DNA of 64,000 nt from Pelosinus sp. UFO1 (GCF_000725345.1 NZ_CP008852.1:1044001-1108000), one strand, 5' to 3'. Shown: positions 46,766 to 57,275, counted from the first letter of the stretch. Notes: generated from the letters alone by a model not told the origin. Numbers and translations are program-made.

Positions 46766-48541
46766 TTATGCCAGCGGTAATGTAATGGTAAAGGTTGTTC
46801 CGATATTAACCGTACTTTTCACATCGATTCTGCCGCCATGCATTTCGACGATGAATTTGACAATGGCAAGCCCGAGTCCAGTTCCGCCAGCACTGCGAGA
46901 GCGGGCCCGATCAACCCGATAAAAGCGATCAAAAATGAGGGGTAGATCCTTTGCTGGAATACCAATTCCAGTATCTTCGATGGTAAGTATTGCTTCGTCA
47001 TTTTCCTGGAAACAGGTTAGGATTACGCGACCAAAAGGTTGAGTGTATTTAATGCTATTATCAAGTAGATTAATCAAAATTTGTTTTAACCAGTCTGGAT
47101 TCGCCATAATGATAGGGTCAGCAGTAGTATGAATATCTACGGTAATATTTTTCTCTTGGGCATTGGTGCTAAGGTCTTCTTTGGTAGTATAGAGTAATGG
47201 GTTTAATGGGGTCGCCTCTAGCGTTACTTGTTGCCTGTATTCTTGGGAATTGAGTTTAGCCAATTGTAATAATTCATGGATCAAACGCTGCATTCTTTCT
47301 GATTCTGTATGGATAATGTTGAGGAATTTGGTACTCAGTTCTGGATCCTCTATGGCCCCATCTAAGAGGGTTTCAGTAAAGCCTTTAATCGTGGTAAGAG
47401 GAGTGGCAAGTTCGTGGGAGGCATTTGCGACAAAGTCAGCTTGCCGATCATGAATGTCTTGTAGAGCTGTTACATCATGGAACACGCTTAAAACAGCTGT
47501 GATTTCATTTTCTGTAGTGGTAATAGGAGCAAAAAATACTTGAAAAACCCGAGGCGTATTTTTGATATTTGTTTTAAGATAGATGTGTATATTTTTCCCT
47601 TGGTCAAGTGTTTGGTGTACGGCCCTATCTAATTGACTGTGGCCGAAAACTTGCATGTTATGTTGATGTAACATGGAATCACTAATACCAAAGGATTCAC
47701 GGGCCATTTTATTAGCCGTCGTTACCCGACCATAACGATCAAGGAGGATAACAGCGTTATCCATATGCTGGAGTATAAGGTCCAGCTTTTTTGTTTCTGC
47801 AGTGGATTCGCTGATTTTATCATCTAAGTTAGAGGTCAAGTTATTGAGAGTATGAGCGAGAAGTTCCAATTCATCGCCTGTGCGTATATGAAGCCTGCGA
47901 TCTAAATTTCCATTCGCCATTTCTTGGGCAGCCGTAGTTATTTCCTCTAAAGGGGCTGTATATTTTTGGGCCAAGCGAATGCTTAAGAGAATGGCCAAAA
48001 AAGAAGTTAGTAACATAGTCACTAATAGGGTAGATTTAATTTGATTAAAACCAGCTTCAACAGCGGCGAGTGTACTAGAAATTCGCACTGCACCGACGAT
48101 TTCACTGCCACTTAGAATGGGGTTTGCCACATATAACATATTCTGGTCTAAAGTAGTACTATAACGGATGGATGTGCCGACTGTTCCGGCGAGAGCAGCA
48201 GAAATTTCTGGCCTATGCAGGTGATTTTCCATCGTTGCTGGATTTTCCCAAGAATCAGCAAGTACATCCCCATTTATGTTAGTAACAGTGATCCTTAGGT
48301 CGTCCTTTGTGGCTAATTCTTTGATTTGGTTATCGATATTGGCTTTTTCAGTTGGACCTATCATATAGCTCTCTAAAAAATGTTCTGTAACTCTTGCATG
48401 GGTTAGTAGGCTAGAGGTGAGAATTTCTATATTATGTCGGTGAAAATACCAAAGAAGATACCCGCTTAAGCATGACATCGTTACAATAATTAATATGAGA
48501 TAGTTAACGATCAATCTTAATTTAATCCCCCATCTGAGCAT
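46766..48541 (-). CDS. PhoR/WalK-type sensor histidine kinase
   Basis: This 591-residue kinase has the PhoR layout: helix, outside sensor of about 130 residues, helix, HAMP, PAS, an H-box with His376 (S-H-E-L-A-T-P-L-T-T) and HATPase (G-T-G-L-G-L-A-I). No response regulator is adjacent. It is divergent from the EAL-GGDEF gene, and pstS lies next along, so phosphate sensing is plausible; WalK-like envelope sensing is the alternative. Confidence 0.82.
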   Translation of the reverse strand: MLRWGIKLRLIVNYLILIIVTMSCLSGYLLWYFHRHNIEILTSSLLTHARVTEHFLESYMIGPTEKANIDNQIKELATKDDLRITVTNINGDVLADSWENPATMENHLHRPEISAALAGTVGTSIRYSTTLDQNMLYVANPILSGSEIVGAVRISSTLAAVEAGFNQIKSTLLVTMLLTSFLAILLSIRLAQKYTAPLEEITTAAQEMANGNLDRRLHIRTGDELELLAHTLNNLTSNLDDKISESTAETKKLDLILQHMDNAVILLDRYGRVTTANKMARESFGISDSMLHQHNMQVFGHSQLDRAVHQTLDQGKNIHIYLKTNIKNTPRVFQVFFAPITTTENEITAVLSVFHDVTALQDIHDRQADFVANASHELATPLTTIKGFTETLLDGAIEDPELSTKFLNIIHTESERMQRLIHELLQLAKLNSQEYRQQVTLEATPLNPLLYTTKEDLSTNAQEKNITVDIHTTADPIIMANPDWLKQILINLLDNSIKYTQPFGRVILTCFQENDEAILTIEDTGIGIPAKDLPLIFDRFYRVDRARSRSAGGTGLGLAIVKFIVEMHGGRIDVKSTVNIGTTFTITLPLA

Positions 48542-48634
48542 AGTGACCCTCCTTGGACGTCTATTCTAGAAAAAGCATACAATAAAATCAGAAAACTCGC
48601 TAGAAAAATATTCTAAAGGATGAATTAGTAATAT

Positions 48635-48662
48635 TTAACATAAAATTAATGATTGCATAACA
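48635..48662 (+). promoter_or_regulatory. Pho-box-like repeats upstream of the EAL-GGDEF gene
   Basis: TTAACA (48635), TTAATG (48646) and ATAACA (48657) lie at exact 11-base spacing, the pattern of PhoP binding sites. A possible -10 TAATAT follows at 48689, about as far away as the -10 is at pstS. Two of the three units are imperfect. Confidence 0.5.
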
Positions 48663-48726
48663 TGAGATTTCAAATATTTCTTTACTATTAATATAGGATA
48701 CGTATTAATAGTTTGGAGGAAAAGAT

Positions 48727-50532
48727 ATGCCGGCGGTGCTGTATAATCAGTTAATAAAAAATCAGAATTACAGCCAAAATGAGCAAAACATTCTTAATGC
48801 ACTAGAAGAAATTCTAATTACAAGAGATGTGAAGACGGTTTTTCAGCCTATTGTTTCCCTACTAGATGGAAATATCTTTGGCTATGAGGCTTTGAGTCGT
48901 GGTCCACAAGGATCAATGCTAGAGCGACCAGATAACTTATTTGCAGCGGCAGAAAAATTTAATAAACTATGGGAATTAGAGTTTCTCTGCCGGAGTAAAG
49001 CATTTACTAGATTAAAAGGTTTAGCAAAAGATAAAATGCTATTTATTAATGTAGACCCGAACATTATAAATGATGAACGGTTTAAAAAAGGCGCTACTTT
49101 AGAAATGTTGCCAACTTATGATATTGACGTTAGCAATATTATTTTTGAAATTACAGAAAAAAATTCCATTGATGATTATAAAAGTTTTCGCAAGGTTCTT
49201 GACCACTATACAAGTCAAGGTTACAAAATAGCAATTGATGATACAGGATCAGGGTACTCTGGTTTGAAACTATTAGCAGAAACTAGGCCTCAGTTCATTA
49301 AAATAGATATGGATTTGGTGCGAAATATTGATAAGGATGTTTTAAAACAAGCCTTGATGAAGGCCTTTCAAGAATTTTCTATTGTGACGAATATGAAAAT
49401 CATAGCTGAGGGTATTGAAACCATTGATGAACTGAATACTTTAATTCAAATCGGTATAACTTATGGACAAGGGTATCTGCTACAAAGGCCAGCCCCTGAA
49501 TTTCTAGAGATAAATCCTTTGATTAAAGATAATATTCTGCAAAAAAATAAGGAAAAAAAACAAGAAGCTTTTCATACACCCTTAACCATGCCGATTGGTG
49601 AAATAAGTAGGCGGGACCCTGGTTTTCCAGAACAGGTCACTGGCTGCACAGTGCTGGACTACTTTAGTAAGAATCCGAACTTAATGGGGATACCTCTTTT
49701 GCAAGGGGATGTTCCCGTTGGACTGTTGATGAAGAATAAGTTTCTCGCTCATTTAGCCACTCAATATGGAGTTGCTGTTTATATGAATCGCAGCGTTGGC
49801 TCCCTAATGGATAATAATGCATTGATCGTAGATTATGATATGCCATTAGAACAGGTATCAAAATTAGCAATTGCAAGATATGAGGACAGCCTATATGACT
49901 ATATCATTGTAACCCAGAAGGGAAAATATTATGGTGTGATTACCGTAAGACAACTCTTAGAGAAAACGACCCAGTTAGAAATTAATCGAGCAAAGCATAG
50001 CAATCCACTAAGTGGCCTACCAGGCAATATATTAATTGAAGAAAAATTGCATCAGGTCATTGAATCAGAAGAACCGTATTCCGTACTATATTTTGATCTT
50101 GATAATTTTAAAGCCTATAACGATATTTATGGCTTTGATAATGGTGACAAAATTTTGTGCATGACAGCTCAGATTATCCAGTCCCAATTAAAGGATGCGA
50201 AAATGACAGATGTATTTGTAGGCCATATTGGTGGCGATGACTTTATTGCGGTACTGCGTAATGTTGATATTGTGTCTCTTTGTCAAACAATTATAGATTA
50301 TTTTGATGTGAGGATACGGGGATTTTACACAGAGATAGATCAAAAGCTGGGGTATATTGTTGCGAAAAATAGACATGGTGTAGAAGAAAACTTTCCAATT
50401 GTATCCTTGTCTATTGCTGTAGTAACCAGTAGTGGGAAAAAAATTAGAAATCCCGCTGACATCGGAGAAGCCGCTAGTGCCGTGAAAAAGAAATGTAAGC
50501 TAGTATGGCGGAGTTGCTATTGTATTGATTAA
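48727..50532 (+). CDS. EAL-CBS-GGDEF c-di-GMP turnover protein
   Basis: This 601-residue cytoplasmic protein has an N-terminal EAL phosphodiesterase domain. Its catalytic residues look complete: E-A-L-S-R-G, the I-N-V-D-P-N asparagine, E-I-T-E, I-D-D-T-G-S-G-Y and A-E-G-I-E-T. A CBS-pair-like region follows (about residues 310-430), then a GGDEF domain whose signature is G-G-D-D-F. Phosphodiesterase activity is likely; cyclase activity is doubtful but possible. CBS pairs often bind adenine nucleotides. GGAGG precedes the ATG. Pho-box-like repeats upstream and pstS downstream suggest phosphate control. Confidence 0.85.
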   Translation: MPAVLYNQLIKNQNYSQNEQNILNALEEILITRDVKTVFQPIVSLLDGNIFGYEALSRGPQGSMLERPDNLFAAAEKFNKLWELEFLCRSKAFTRLKGLAKDKMLFINVDPNIINDERFKKGATLEMLPTYDIDVSNIIFEITEKNSIDDYKSFRKVLDHYTSQGYKIAIDDTGSGYSGLKLLAETRPQFIKIDMDLVRNIDKDVLKQALMKAFQEFSIVTNMKIIAEGIETIDELNTLIQIGITYGQGYLLQRPAPEFLEINPLIKDNILQKNKEKKQEAFHTPLTMPIGEISRRDPGFPEQVTGCTVLDYFSKNPNLMGIPLLQGDVPVGLLMKNKFLAHLATQYGVAVYMNRSVGSLMDNNALIVDYDMPLEQVSKLAIARYEDSLYDYIIVTQKGKYYGVITVRQLLEKTTQLEINRAKHSNPLSGLPGNILIEEKLHQVIESEEPYSVLYFDLDNFKAYNDIYGFDNGDKILCMTAQIIQSQLKDAKMTDVFVGHIGGDDFIAVLRNVDIVSLCQTIIDYFDVRIRGFYTEIDQKLGYIVAKNRHGVEENFPIVSLSIAVVTSSGKKIRNPADIGEAASAVKKKCKLVWRSCYCID

Positions 50533-50543
50533 ATAGATGGGTT

Positions 50544-50571
50544 TTAACAGAATGTTAACATTGTCTTAACA
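50544..50571 (+). promoter_or_regulatory. Pho box upstream of pstS
   Basis: Three perfect TTAACA hexamers at 50544, 50555 and 50566, spaced exactly 11 bases apart, fit the direct-repeat site of the PhoP regulator. A -10-like TATAGT lies at 50603 and the pstS ribosome site at 50618-50625. Confidence 0.85.
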
Positions 50572-50630
50572 CATAATGTTTGAGATTATTTTACAATCTA
50601 AGTATAGTAAATTTTTTAGGAGGTCTTGAT

Positions 50631-51488
50631 ATGAAGTTCTTGAAAAAATCGAAAATGCTCGTGGCAGCTGTAGCATTAATGCTAGGTGTTAGTCTGATTG
50701 CTGGCTGTGGCGGTAAAAAAGAAGAAGCAAAAGCTACAGATATTCAAGGAACAGTGACTGCTTCTGGTTCTACAGCTCTTCTCCCTTTATTAAAGCCGGC
50801 TCAGGAAGCCTTTCAAAAAAAATATGAGAAAGTTACTGTTAACGTTGCAGGTGGTGGTTCCTTCACTGGTTTGAATCAAGTAGCAGCCGGTTCAGTGAAC
50901 ATAGGTAACTCAGATGTCGCAGCTACTGGTGAATATAAAGATAAAGGTCTTGTAGACCATCAAGTAGCAGTTGCTCCTTTTGTGTTCATTGCTAATAATG
51001 ATGTGAGTGTTGATAACCTGACTGGGCAACAATATGTTGATATTATGACTGGTAAAATCACCAATTGGAAAGATGTTGGTGGTAAAGATCAAAAAATCAC
51101 TTTGGTTCACCGGGCAAAATCATCTGGCTCTCGTGCGACCATTGCTGAAGTAGTACTTAAAGGTGTTGAATTCACGGATAACGCTGTTATTCAAGACTCC
51201 AATGGAGCTGTAAGATCTGCGATTGCCAGCACACCTGGTGCCATTGGTTATGTTGATGCCGCATATGTTGATGCTTCCGTAAAAGCACTTGCTTTTAATG
51301 GCGAAAAATATACTCCTGATGCTGTGATAAACGGCAAATATCCTGTATATGCTTATGAACATATGTATACGAAAGGCGAGGCTACTGGTGCAGTTAAAGC
51401 TTTTATTGACTACGTAATGAGCAGCGAGTTCCAAGATGCCTTTGTTGCAAAAAATGGTTTTGTACCTATCACTAAAATGAAAAAATAG
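50631..51488 (+). CDS. pstS: phosphate-binding lipoprotein PstS
   Basis: This 285-residue periplasmic phosphate receptor has a lipoprotein signal (L-I-A-G-C-G). The phosphate-binding motifs are A-S-G-S-T-A-L-L-P, G-G-G-S-F-T-G, and S-S-G-S-R in the second half. The ATG follows AGGAGG; frames upstream lack a ribosome site. A hairpin ends the unit, so pstC, pstA and pstB are not cotranscribed and must lie elsewhere. Confidence 0.92.
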   Translation: MKFLKKSKMLVAAVALMLGVSLIAGCGGKKEEAKATDIQGTVTASGSTALLPLLKPAQEAFQKKYEKVTVNVAGGGSFTGLNQVAAGSVNIGNSDVAATGEYKDKGLVDHQVAVAPFVFIANNDVSVDNLTGQQYVDIMTGKITNWKDVGGKDQKITLVHRAKSSGSRATIAEVVLKGVEFTDNAVIQDSNGAVRSAIASTPGAIGYVDAAYVDASVKALAFNGEKYTPDAVINGKYPVYAYEHMYTKGEATGAVKAFIDYVMSSEFQDAFVAKNGFVPITKMKK

Positions 51489-51513
51489 TTTAAATAGGTA
51501 AATAGTAAGCAGA

Positions 51514-51546
51514 TAAGGTCATGTGAATATCATGGCCTTTTCTTTT
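51514..51546 (+). terminator. terminator after pstS
   Basis: AAGGTCATG...CATGGCCTT pairs with one G-U and is followed by a T-rich tract. Confidence 0.75.
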
Positions 51547-51609
51547 TATATAACTGGAACCTAGGATTGGTAGCATGGAGTCATTTTTGCTTGGGAGGAA
51601 AAGGGAAGT

Positions 51610-53727
51610 ATGTATAAGAAACTTGTACAGTTTTTAAAAAGCACATCTGTACTTAAATATATGGAGACAAAACACGCTAGATTTAAAAAAAGTAGGAAGA
51701 ATATTCTTACATTCCTGCGTAATCGTAATATGAATTTTTTGCGGCAAATTCCGTGGAAAATATCTTGGTCATCATTGGCGACCCAGGCGACGATCGGTAT
51801 TATTCTTATATGTGTTGTACCTTTGAGTTTGATCGGTTGGTATTTTACTAAGCAAACAATGGAAAGTTTAACCCAAGCTGCGATTGATAAAAATAATAAA
51901 GTTGCTGACCGAATTGCCAGTGATATTGGGGCTAATATTCAGGCGAAAAAGAATTTCTTAATGATTACCAGCTCAACTGCTGCTATTCGTGGATTGGATA
52001 AAGAGGCAGTAAAAAACTACCTTGCTCAGGTTAAGCCTTATTATGGTAGTAACGAGGCTCTTTTTGTTGCTCAGAAAGATGGTATGCAAATTTGGCGTAC
52101 TGACAGTGGAGCGTTAGTCAATGTTGCTGATCGAAGCTACTTTCAAAAAAACCTTCAAGGAGTAGTTGAATTTTCTGATCCGATACATAGTAAGGTGAAT
52201 AATCAGTTAACCATCATAGCATCGGTACCTATTTTTGGTACGGATAATAAAGTCCAGGGAGCGCTGGGGGCAAATCTCTCCATGCAGAATGTAAATAATG
52301 TAGTAGAGCAGATCTTGTCCCAGAATCCAGGTTATTCGATTACGATCATTAACAAGAATCGAGTCCCGTTATTTTATCAAAGTGATTCATCGGCAGTTGA
52401 AGAATCAAAACAATTAAATGAAGAATATTATAAAGAAGCTGTGGAAAAACAAACAGGTAATACGATTGGAATGTTTCGTAACCAAGAATATTTTATCTCC
52501 TATCGACCCATTGCCAATACGGATTGGATTGCGGTGTCGGCTTATTCCAAAGATACCGCACTCCAAGCCGCATTTGATGTGATTGAAAATAGCACAAAGA
52601 TTATCTTCTTTATGATTATCATGCTTCTTATTATTGGTTTATTTGTGATGAGAAAAGCCCTTGCTCCTTTACAGAAATTAGCTGAGGGTGCAGATATTGT
52701 AGCTCAGGGAAATCTAACCCATACTATGGATAACTATAAGCATGATGAGTTAGGCCATGTCGCTACGGCTTTTAATAGCATGACGGTTAGTTTAAGGGAC
52801 ATTGTTCAGTCAGTAAAACAATCCTCTACCCATGTGTTAGAAGCAACAAATACGGTAGCGGCTACTTCTGAACAATCACGGGTAGGCAGTATTCAAGTTT
52901 CCCAGTCAGTTGCTGCAATTGCTGAACAAATCGCCAAACAAGGGAAAGATACGAAAACAACGGAAGAACTGTTACAAAAGTTAGTAGGTATTACGGCTGG
53001 AGTTTCGGATAGTATTCACCAGACTGCAGAATTTACAGATGCCTGTTCCCTAGCGGCCACCCAAGGGCAGCAGGTCATCAATGATACGGTAACTAAGATG
53101 CAAAATATTAAGGGACTTGTTGCTAGTACTGCAAAAACTGTTGGAGTACTAGGGGAAAGTACTAGAGAAATTAGTACCATCACAGGGATGATTACTGAAA
53201 TCGCGAAACAAACCAATTTGTTGGCCTTAAATGCAGCCATTGAAGCGGCTAGGGCGGGAGATGCGGGCCGAGGATTTGCCGTAGTAGCAGATGAAGTTCG
53301 TAAATTGGCTGAACAATCAGCAACGGCTACTAAAAGTATCTCTTCCATTATAAATAAAATCCAATCTGAAAGTAGTGGCGCTGTACTTGCGATGCAACAA
53401 AGTTTTGAGAATGTAGAGCAAGGGGTAGAAGTTGCACAAAGTAGTGGTATGGCATTTAAGAAAATCGTTGAAGCTATCGGTCATGTACAACAAAAGGCCA
53501 ATGCCATTATCTCTGAAACAGAGAGTCAGGTTAGATTATGTAGAGATGCCATGGAGACCGTTACCAATATTAATGCCTTAGCAGCCAATAATACCAGTGG
53601 TGCTCAAGAAATCGCCACAGTATGTGAAGAACAAGCAGCTTGTGCGCAAGATATTACTTCTTCGACAGAGAAGTTACAAGAGATGGCTTACAAGTTAGAA
53701 ACCTTAGTAATGCAGTTTAAAGCTTAA
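51610..53727 (+). CDS. methyl-accepting chemotaxis protein with dCache sensor
   Basis: This 705-residue receptor has an unusual basic stretch of about 60 residues before the first helix (near residues 60-80), an outside region of the double-Cache type, a second helix near 330-350, HAMP and a long signalling coiled coil. The hairpin tip [20 protein letters not shown] is intact. The ligand is unknown. GGAGGAAAAGGGA precedes the ATG. Confidence 0.93.
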   Translation: MYKKLVQFLKSTSVLKYMETKHARFKKSRKNILTFLRNRNMNFLRQIPWKISWSSLATQATIGIILICVVPLSLIGWYFTKQTMESLTQAAIDKNNKVADRIASDIGANIQAKKNFLMITSSTAAIRGLDKEAVKNYLAQVKPYYGSNEALFVAQKDGMQIWRTDSGALVNVADRSYFQKNLQGVVEFSDPIHSKVNNQLTIIASVPIFGTDNKVQGALGANLSMQNVNNVVEQILSQNPGYSITIINKNRVPLFYQSDSSAVEESKQLNEEYYKEAVEKQTGNTIGMFRNQEYFISYRPIANTDWIAVSAYSKDTALQAAFDVIENSTKIIFFMIIMLLIIGLFVMRKALAPLQKLAEGADIVAQGNLTHTMDNYKHDELGHVATAFNSMTVSLRDIVQSVKQSSTHVLEATNTVAATSEQSRVGSIQVSQSVAAIAEQIAKQGKDTKTTEELLQKLVGITAGVSDSIHQTAEFTDACSLAATQGQQVINDTVTKMQNIKGLVASTAKTVGVLGESTREISTITGMITEIAKQTNLLALNAAIEAARAGDAGRGFAVVADEVRKLAEQSATATKSISSIINKIQSESSGAVLAMQQSFENVEQGVEVAQSSGMAFKKIVEAIGHVQQKANAIISETESQVRLCRDAMETVTNINALAANNTSGAQEIATVCEEQAACAQDITSSTEKLQEMAYKLETLVMQFKA

Positions 53728-54141
53728 TGAGGAATAAAGAGAAGATTGAATTTTGGTAGAGTAATTTGTTATTGACTAATTTTCGCTAAAATATGATAAT
53801 AGAAAATAGATGATTTCATTAATATTGGTGAATTTTTTCAACATGGCAAAGAACATAAGACAGGTCTAGTAAGTGCAAACTAAGAAGATTGACTGAATGC
53901 CATCTTTACGAGGAGCAAAAGCCAGGCATACGCCTGGTTTTTTTATTTTGAAATCGCCAAGTATATGGATAAAAATTTCTTTTGTAACTTTGCTCTTTAT
54001 GTATTCATACTTTATTAAAATTTTATGATTAACTTATTTCACTTAAAGACACCTTTAACGGTATATGTTGGAGGTGTACTTGATTTTATTGATGAGTACA
54101 TCCCTTCTATGACATGGTAAAAATATGAGGAGGAATCTAGA
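53728..54141. other. intergenic region of 414 bases
   Basis: It holds one strong terminator-like hairpin (CCAGGC-ATAC-GCCTGG then T7, 53920-53945) after the chemoreceptor gene. The rest is AT-rich. A weak resemblance of 53870-53925 to a c-di-GMP riboswitch was examined and not accepted. Confidence 0.6.
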
Positions 54142-55212
54142 GTGGTTGCAAGAGGAGTATTTGATAAATATAGAGGCTGGCGAAGAAGTACGTCCTTATC
54201 TGATAAAAAAAAGGGTAACAAGATACTTCAAGTACTAAAAGAAAATATTGATTTTCTGCAAAAGTTAATTGATACAATTCCCAATCCTATATTTTATAAA
54301 GATTGTAAAGGTATTTATCAAGGTTGTAATCGTGCTTTTGAAAGCTATATTGGCAAAGAGAAATCGCAAATAATTGGTAAGAATGTTCATGAACTGTCTT
54401 CTAATAACTTATCATTTACATATTATAAAATGGATGAAGAATTATTCCTACATCCTGGTGTTCAAAATTATGAAAGTTGTGTACAATATGCGGATGGTAC
54501 TCAACACGATGTTATCTTTGACAAAGCTACCTACACCAATACCAATAATGAAATTGCTGGCCTGGTTGGGGTGATAACTGATATTACAGAACGTAAAAAA
54601 ATGGAGTTGGAACTAAAAAGGAGCACGGAAAAATTAAATAATATATTAGAACAAATTGTTCGTGCTATGGCAACTGTTACTGAAACTCGGGATATGTATA
54701 CAGCTGGACATCAGCGGCGCGTATCTGAACTTGCAGTAGCAATCGCGCATGAAATGCAGATGTCTGATGAGGTCATTAAATCTGTTCAGGTTGCGGGAAT
54801 GTTGCATGATATTGGAAAAATTTCCGTTCCTGCAGAAATACTAACAAAACCGAATGCGTTAAGTACTCATGAATTTGGAATCATTCGTGAGCACGCAGAG
54901 GCAGGTTACTTAATTCTAAGTTCCATTGAATTTCCTTGGCCGATAGCGGAAATTGTTTACCAACATCATGAAAGGGTAAATGGCACAGGGTATCCAAAGG
55001 GTTTGAAAGGGGAAGAGATGTTACTACCAGCGAAAATTATTGCCGTCGCAGATGTGGTAGAAGCTATGGCGTCTCATCGGCCTTACAGGGCTAGCCAAGG
55101 AATTGTTCAAGCATTACTTGAAATAAATTCAAATCGTGGAAGTCTCTATGATGAAGAAGTAGTATTAGCTTGTATTAAAGTTTTTGAAAGAAAGGCTCCC
55201 TTTACGGTTTAA
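54142..55212 (+). CDS. PAS and HD-GYP domain phosphodiesterase
   Basis: This 356-residue protein has a PAS domain (I-P-N-P-I-F-Y-K-D-C-K-G, ending D-I-T-E-R-K), a helical linker, and an HD-GYP domain with H-D-I-G-K, H-H-E-R-V-N-G-T-G-Y-P and the A-D-V-V-E-A-M metal region. It should hydrolyse c-di-GMP in response to a signal read by the PAS domain. GTG start after GAGGAGG. No membrane helix. Confidence 0.88.
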   Translation: MVARGVFDKYRGWRRSTSLSDKKKGNKILQVLKENIDFLQKLIDTIPNPIFYKDCKGIYQGCNRAFESYIGKEKSQIIGKNVHELSSNNLSFTYYKMDEELFLHPGVQNYESCVQYADGTQHDVIFDKATYTNTNNEIAGLVGVITDITERKKMELELKRSTEKLNNILEQIVRAMATVTETRDMYTAGHQRRVSELAVAIAHEMQMSDEVIKSVQVAGMLHDIGKISVPAEILTKPNALSTHEFGIIREHAEAGYLILSSIEFPWPIAEIVYQHHERVNGTGYPKGLKGEEMLLPAKIIAVADVVEAMASHRPYRASQGIVQALLEINSNRGSLYDEEVVLACIKVFERKAPFTV

Positions 55213-55241
55213 AATATAGAAATTCGTACTTGATACATAAT

Positions 55242-55293
55242 AAAAACTAAGGCTCACACCTTCCCTCTAGGATTGGTGTGAGCCTTAGTTTTT
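55242..55293. terminator. bidirectional terminator between HD-GYP gene and lysC
   Basis: AAAAACTAAGGCTCACACC pairs perfectly with its complement (19 bases) over a 14-base loop, with T-tracts on both strands between convergent genes. Confidence 0.9.
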
Positions 55294-55303
55294 GTTATTT
55301 TAT

Positions 55304-56533
55304 TTACTCTTCAGGGAAGAAGCGATTATGAATGGCATTGACGGCCTCTTTTACTCTTTCGGCTTGGATGAGACAGGAAATACTTATTTCCGAGGTACTA
55401 ATAACTTCGATGTTTACCTCAGCATCGGATAAAGCCCCAAACATATTGGCGGCGATACCGGGGCTTCCTAACATGCCTGCACCAACTATAGATACTTTGG
55501 CTACATTATCGTCTAGAAGAATTCCAGCGACTTGCATTTCTTTTCCTAACTCTTCTACGATTTTCTTAGTTTGAGCAAGATCAGGCAAGGCTATGGTAAA
55601 TAACATATCAATTATATTTTTATCAGTATTACGAATGCTCTGTACAATCATGTCTACATCAATATTGGCTGTTGCTAAAGCTGAGAAAATTTTGAAAGCA
55701 ATACCAGGTCGATTGGGAACGCCTAATAATCCTATTTTAGCTACATTAGTGTCGTGGGTGACCCCTTTAATTACAAATTCCTTTTCTTCCATTGTACATA
55801 CCTCCTTAATAAATGTGCCTGAATCTTGGGTGAAAGTTGAACGTACATGAATAGGTACACCATAATGTTTACCCATTTCCACTGAGCGAGGCTGCATAAC
55901 AACTGCCCCTAACCTAGCCATTTCCAACATTTCATCACAAGTAATCTCTTTCATGCGACGAGCATTTTTTACAACCCTAGGATCCGCAGAATAGATACCA
56001 TCTACATCCGTGAATATTTCACATACATCTGCCTTGAGCGCCCCAGCTAAGGCCACGGCTGAAGTGTCAGATCCACCACGACCTAAGGTCAGAATGTCTC
56101 CCTCTGCATTAGAGCCTTGAAAACCAGCGACAACAACGATATTACCTTTATCAAGCTGGTCTAAAACTCTCTTAGGATTGACATTTAGAATTTTACCTTT
56201 TGTATAAGCGCAATTGGTTTTTATACCAGCTTGCGGCCCAGTAAGGGAAATTGCAGGATGCCCTAATTTATTGAAGGTCATCGCTAGTAAGGCAATGGTA
56301 ACCTGCTCGCCCGTTGATAATAGCATGTCCATTTCACGAGCATATGTATAAGGTTGCCCAACTAAGGTATTGGCTAAGGATATTAAATCATCAGTAGTAT
56401 CTCCCATTGCTGATACCACTACAACCATTTTATCTTCAGGACCTTTTTCGCGTAATACCCGCTGGGCTACTGCCATAATTTTTTCAGGTGTAGCAACGGA
56501 ACTCCCGCCAAATTTTTTTACAATTAAAGCCAT
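55304..56533 (-). CDS. lysC: aspartate kinase
   Basis: It phosphorylates aspartate at the head of lysine, methionine and threonine synthesis. It has 409 residues from the ATG at 56533, which is preceded by AAGGAGG. The N-terminus K-F-G-G-S-S-V and the kinase motifs G-R-G-G-S-D-T-S are followed by two ACT domains that give feedback control. No lysine riboswitch is seen upstream. It stands alone. Confidence 0.95.
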   Translation of the reverse strand: MALIVKKFGGSSVATPEKIMAVAQRVLREKGPEDKMVVVVSAMGDTTDDLISLANTLVGQPYTYAREMDMLLSTGEQVTIALLAMTFNKLGHPAISLTGPQAGIKTNCAYTKGKILNVNPKRVLDQLDKGNIVVVAGFQGSNAEGDILTLGRGGSDTSAVALAGALKADVCEIFTDVDGIYSADPRVVKNARRMKEITCDEMLEMARLGAVVMQPRSVEMGKHYGVPIHVRSTFTQDSGTFIKEVCTMEEKEFVIKGVTHDTNVAKIGLLGVPNRPGIAFKIFSALATANIDVDMIVQSIRNTDKNIIDMLFTIALPDLAQTKKIVEELGKEMQVAGILLDDNVAKVSIVGAGMLGSPGIAANMFGALSDAEVNIEVISTSEISISCLIQAERVKEAVNAIHNRFFPEE

Positions 56534-56760
56534 CCCAATCCTCCTTCGGTTCACTTAGTACTGTTAATATAATACACTATTCCTCCGGAAAATACAAACA
56601 ACTTTTCAAGAAGGACATATATACCTTAACTATTATATTGTTCTATTAGAGAAACAATATATAATCATTAATAAATGATAATTTTTATTAAAAAAGAAGG
56701 AATCTGTAAAAATAAAGGGAATATATATAAGTAGATGCTGAAGAGTGGGAGGTTATAATT

Positions 56761-57141
56761 ATGGAACTGAAAGAATATTTTGCATCGGTTAAAGGTACAG
56801 GAATTTTATCTACTGCTGATGATAAAGGGGTAGTGAATGCTGCTGTATATGCAAGCCCCCATTGCCTAGAGGACGGCTTAGTAGCGTTTATTATGAGACC
56901 ACGCAAGACTCATGAGAATATTATCCTTAACCCTAGTGCTTGCTTCTTATTTATAGAAGCGGGTAAGATGGAAGGGAAACGTATCTATCTCACAAAGGTA
57001 AAGGAAGAAAAGAATAGTGAATTGCTTTTTTCTCTCCGCCGCCATTGTAAACAAGATGAATCAGAAAGGAAAGAAGATTTATATCTTGTTTTCTTTAAGG
57101 TAGATAAAGTACGGAATTTAGTGGGAGATCAAGAAGTTTAA
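56761..57141 (+). CDS. pyridoxamine 5'-phosphate oxidase-like FMN-binding protein
   Basis: This 126-residue protein has a split-barrel fold of the PNPOx-like group (G-T-G-I-L-S-T-A-D-D-K-G-V-V-N-A-A-V-Y). Such proteins bind FMN or heme, and many are of unknown role. GGAGG lies before the ATG and a hairpin follows the gene. No specific substrate can be inferred. Confidence 0.75.
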   Translation: MELKEYFASVKGTGILSTADDKGVVNAAVYASPHCLEDGLVAFIMRPRKTHENIILNPSACFLFIEAGKMEGKRIYLTKVKEEKNSELLFSLRRHCKQDESERKEDLYLVFFKVDKVRNLVGDQEV

Positions 57142-57156
57142 TAGCGTAGAAAGAGG

Positions 57157-57195
57157 AAAGAAGGTAATGGTAATATCATTACCTTCTTTCTTTGT
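57157..57195 (+). terminator. terminator after the PNPOx-like gene
   Basis: AAAGAAGGTAATG pairs with CATTACCTTCTTT and is followed by CTTTG. Confidence 0.8.
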
Positions 57196-57275
57196 CGTAA
57201 TTTATAATATTTTAACATATTGACACGAATTTTAGTTTTGTGGTAACTTAGCTATAGAAAATAAAGGAGGCTTTT

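Noticed and set aside
53870-53945. possible c-di-GMP (GEMM) riboswitch before the PAS-HD-GYP gene
   Set aside because: GCAAA occurs twice and a terminator follows, but the G-G-G-A-C-G-C-A-A-A-G-C-C core and the P3 receptor are absent and the P2 stem is poor. The hairpin is better read as the terminator of the chemoreceptor gene.
56534-56760. lysine riboswitch before lysC
   Set aside because: The 227-base gap is shared with a divergent gene and shows none of the conserved lysine-element blocks.
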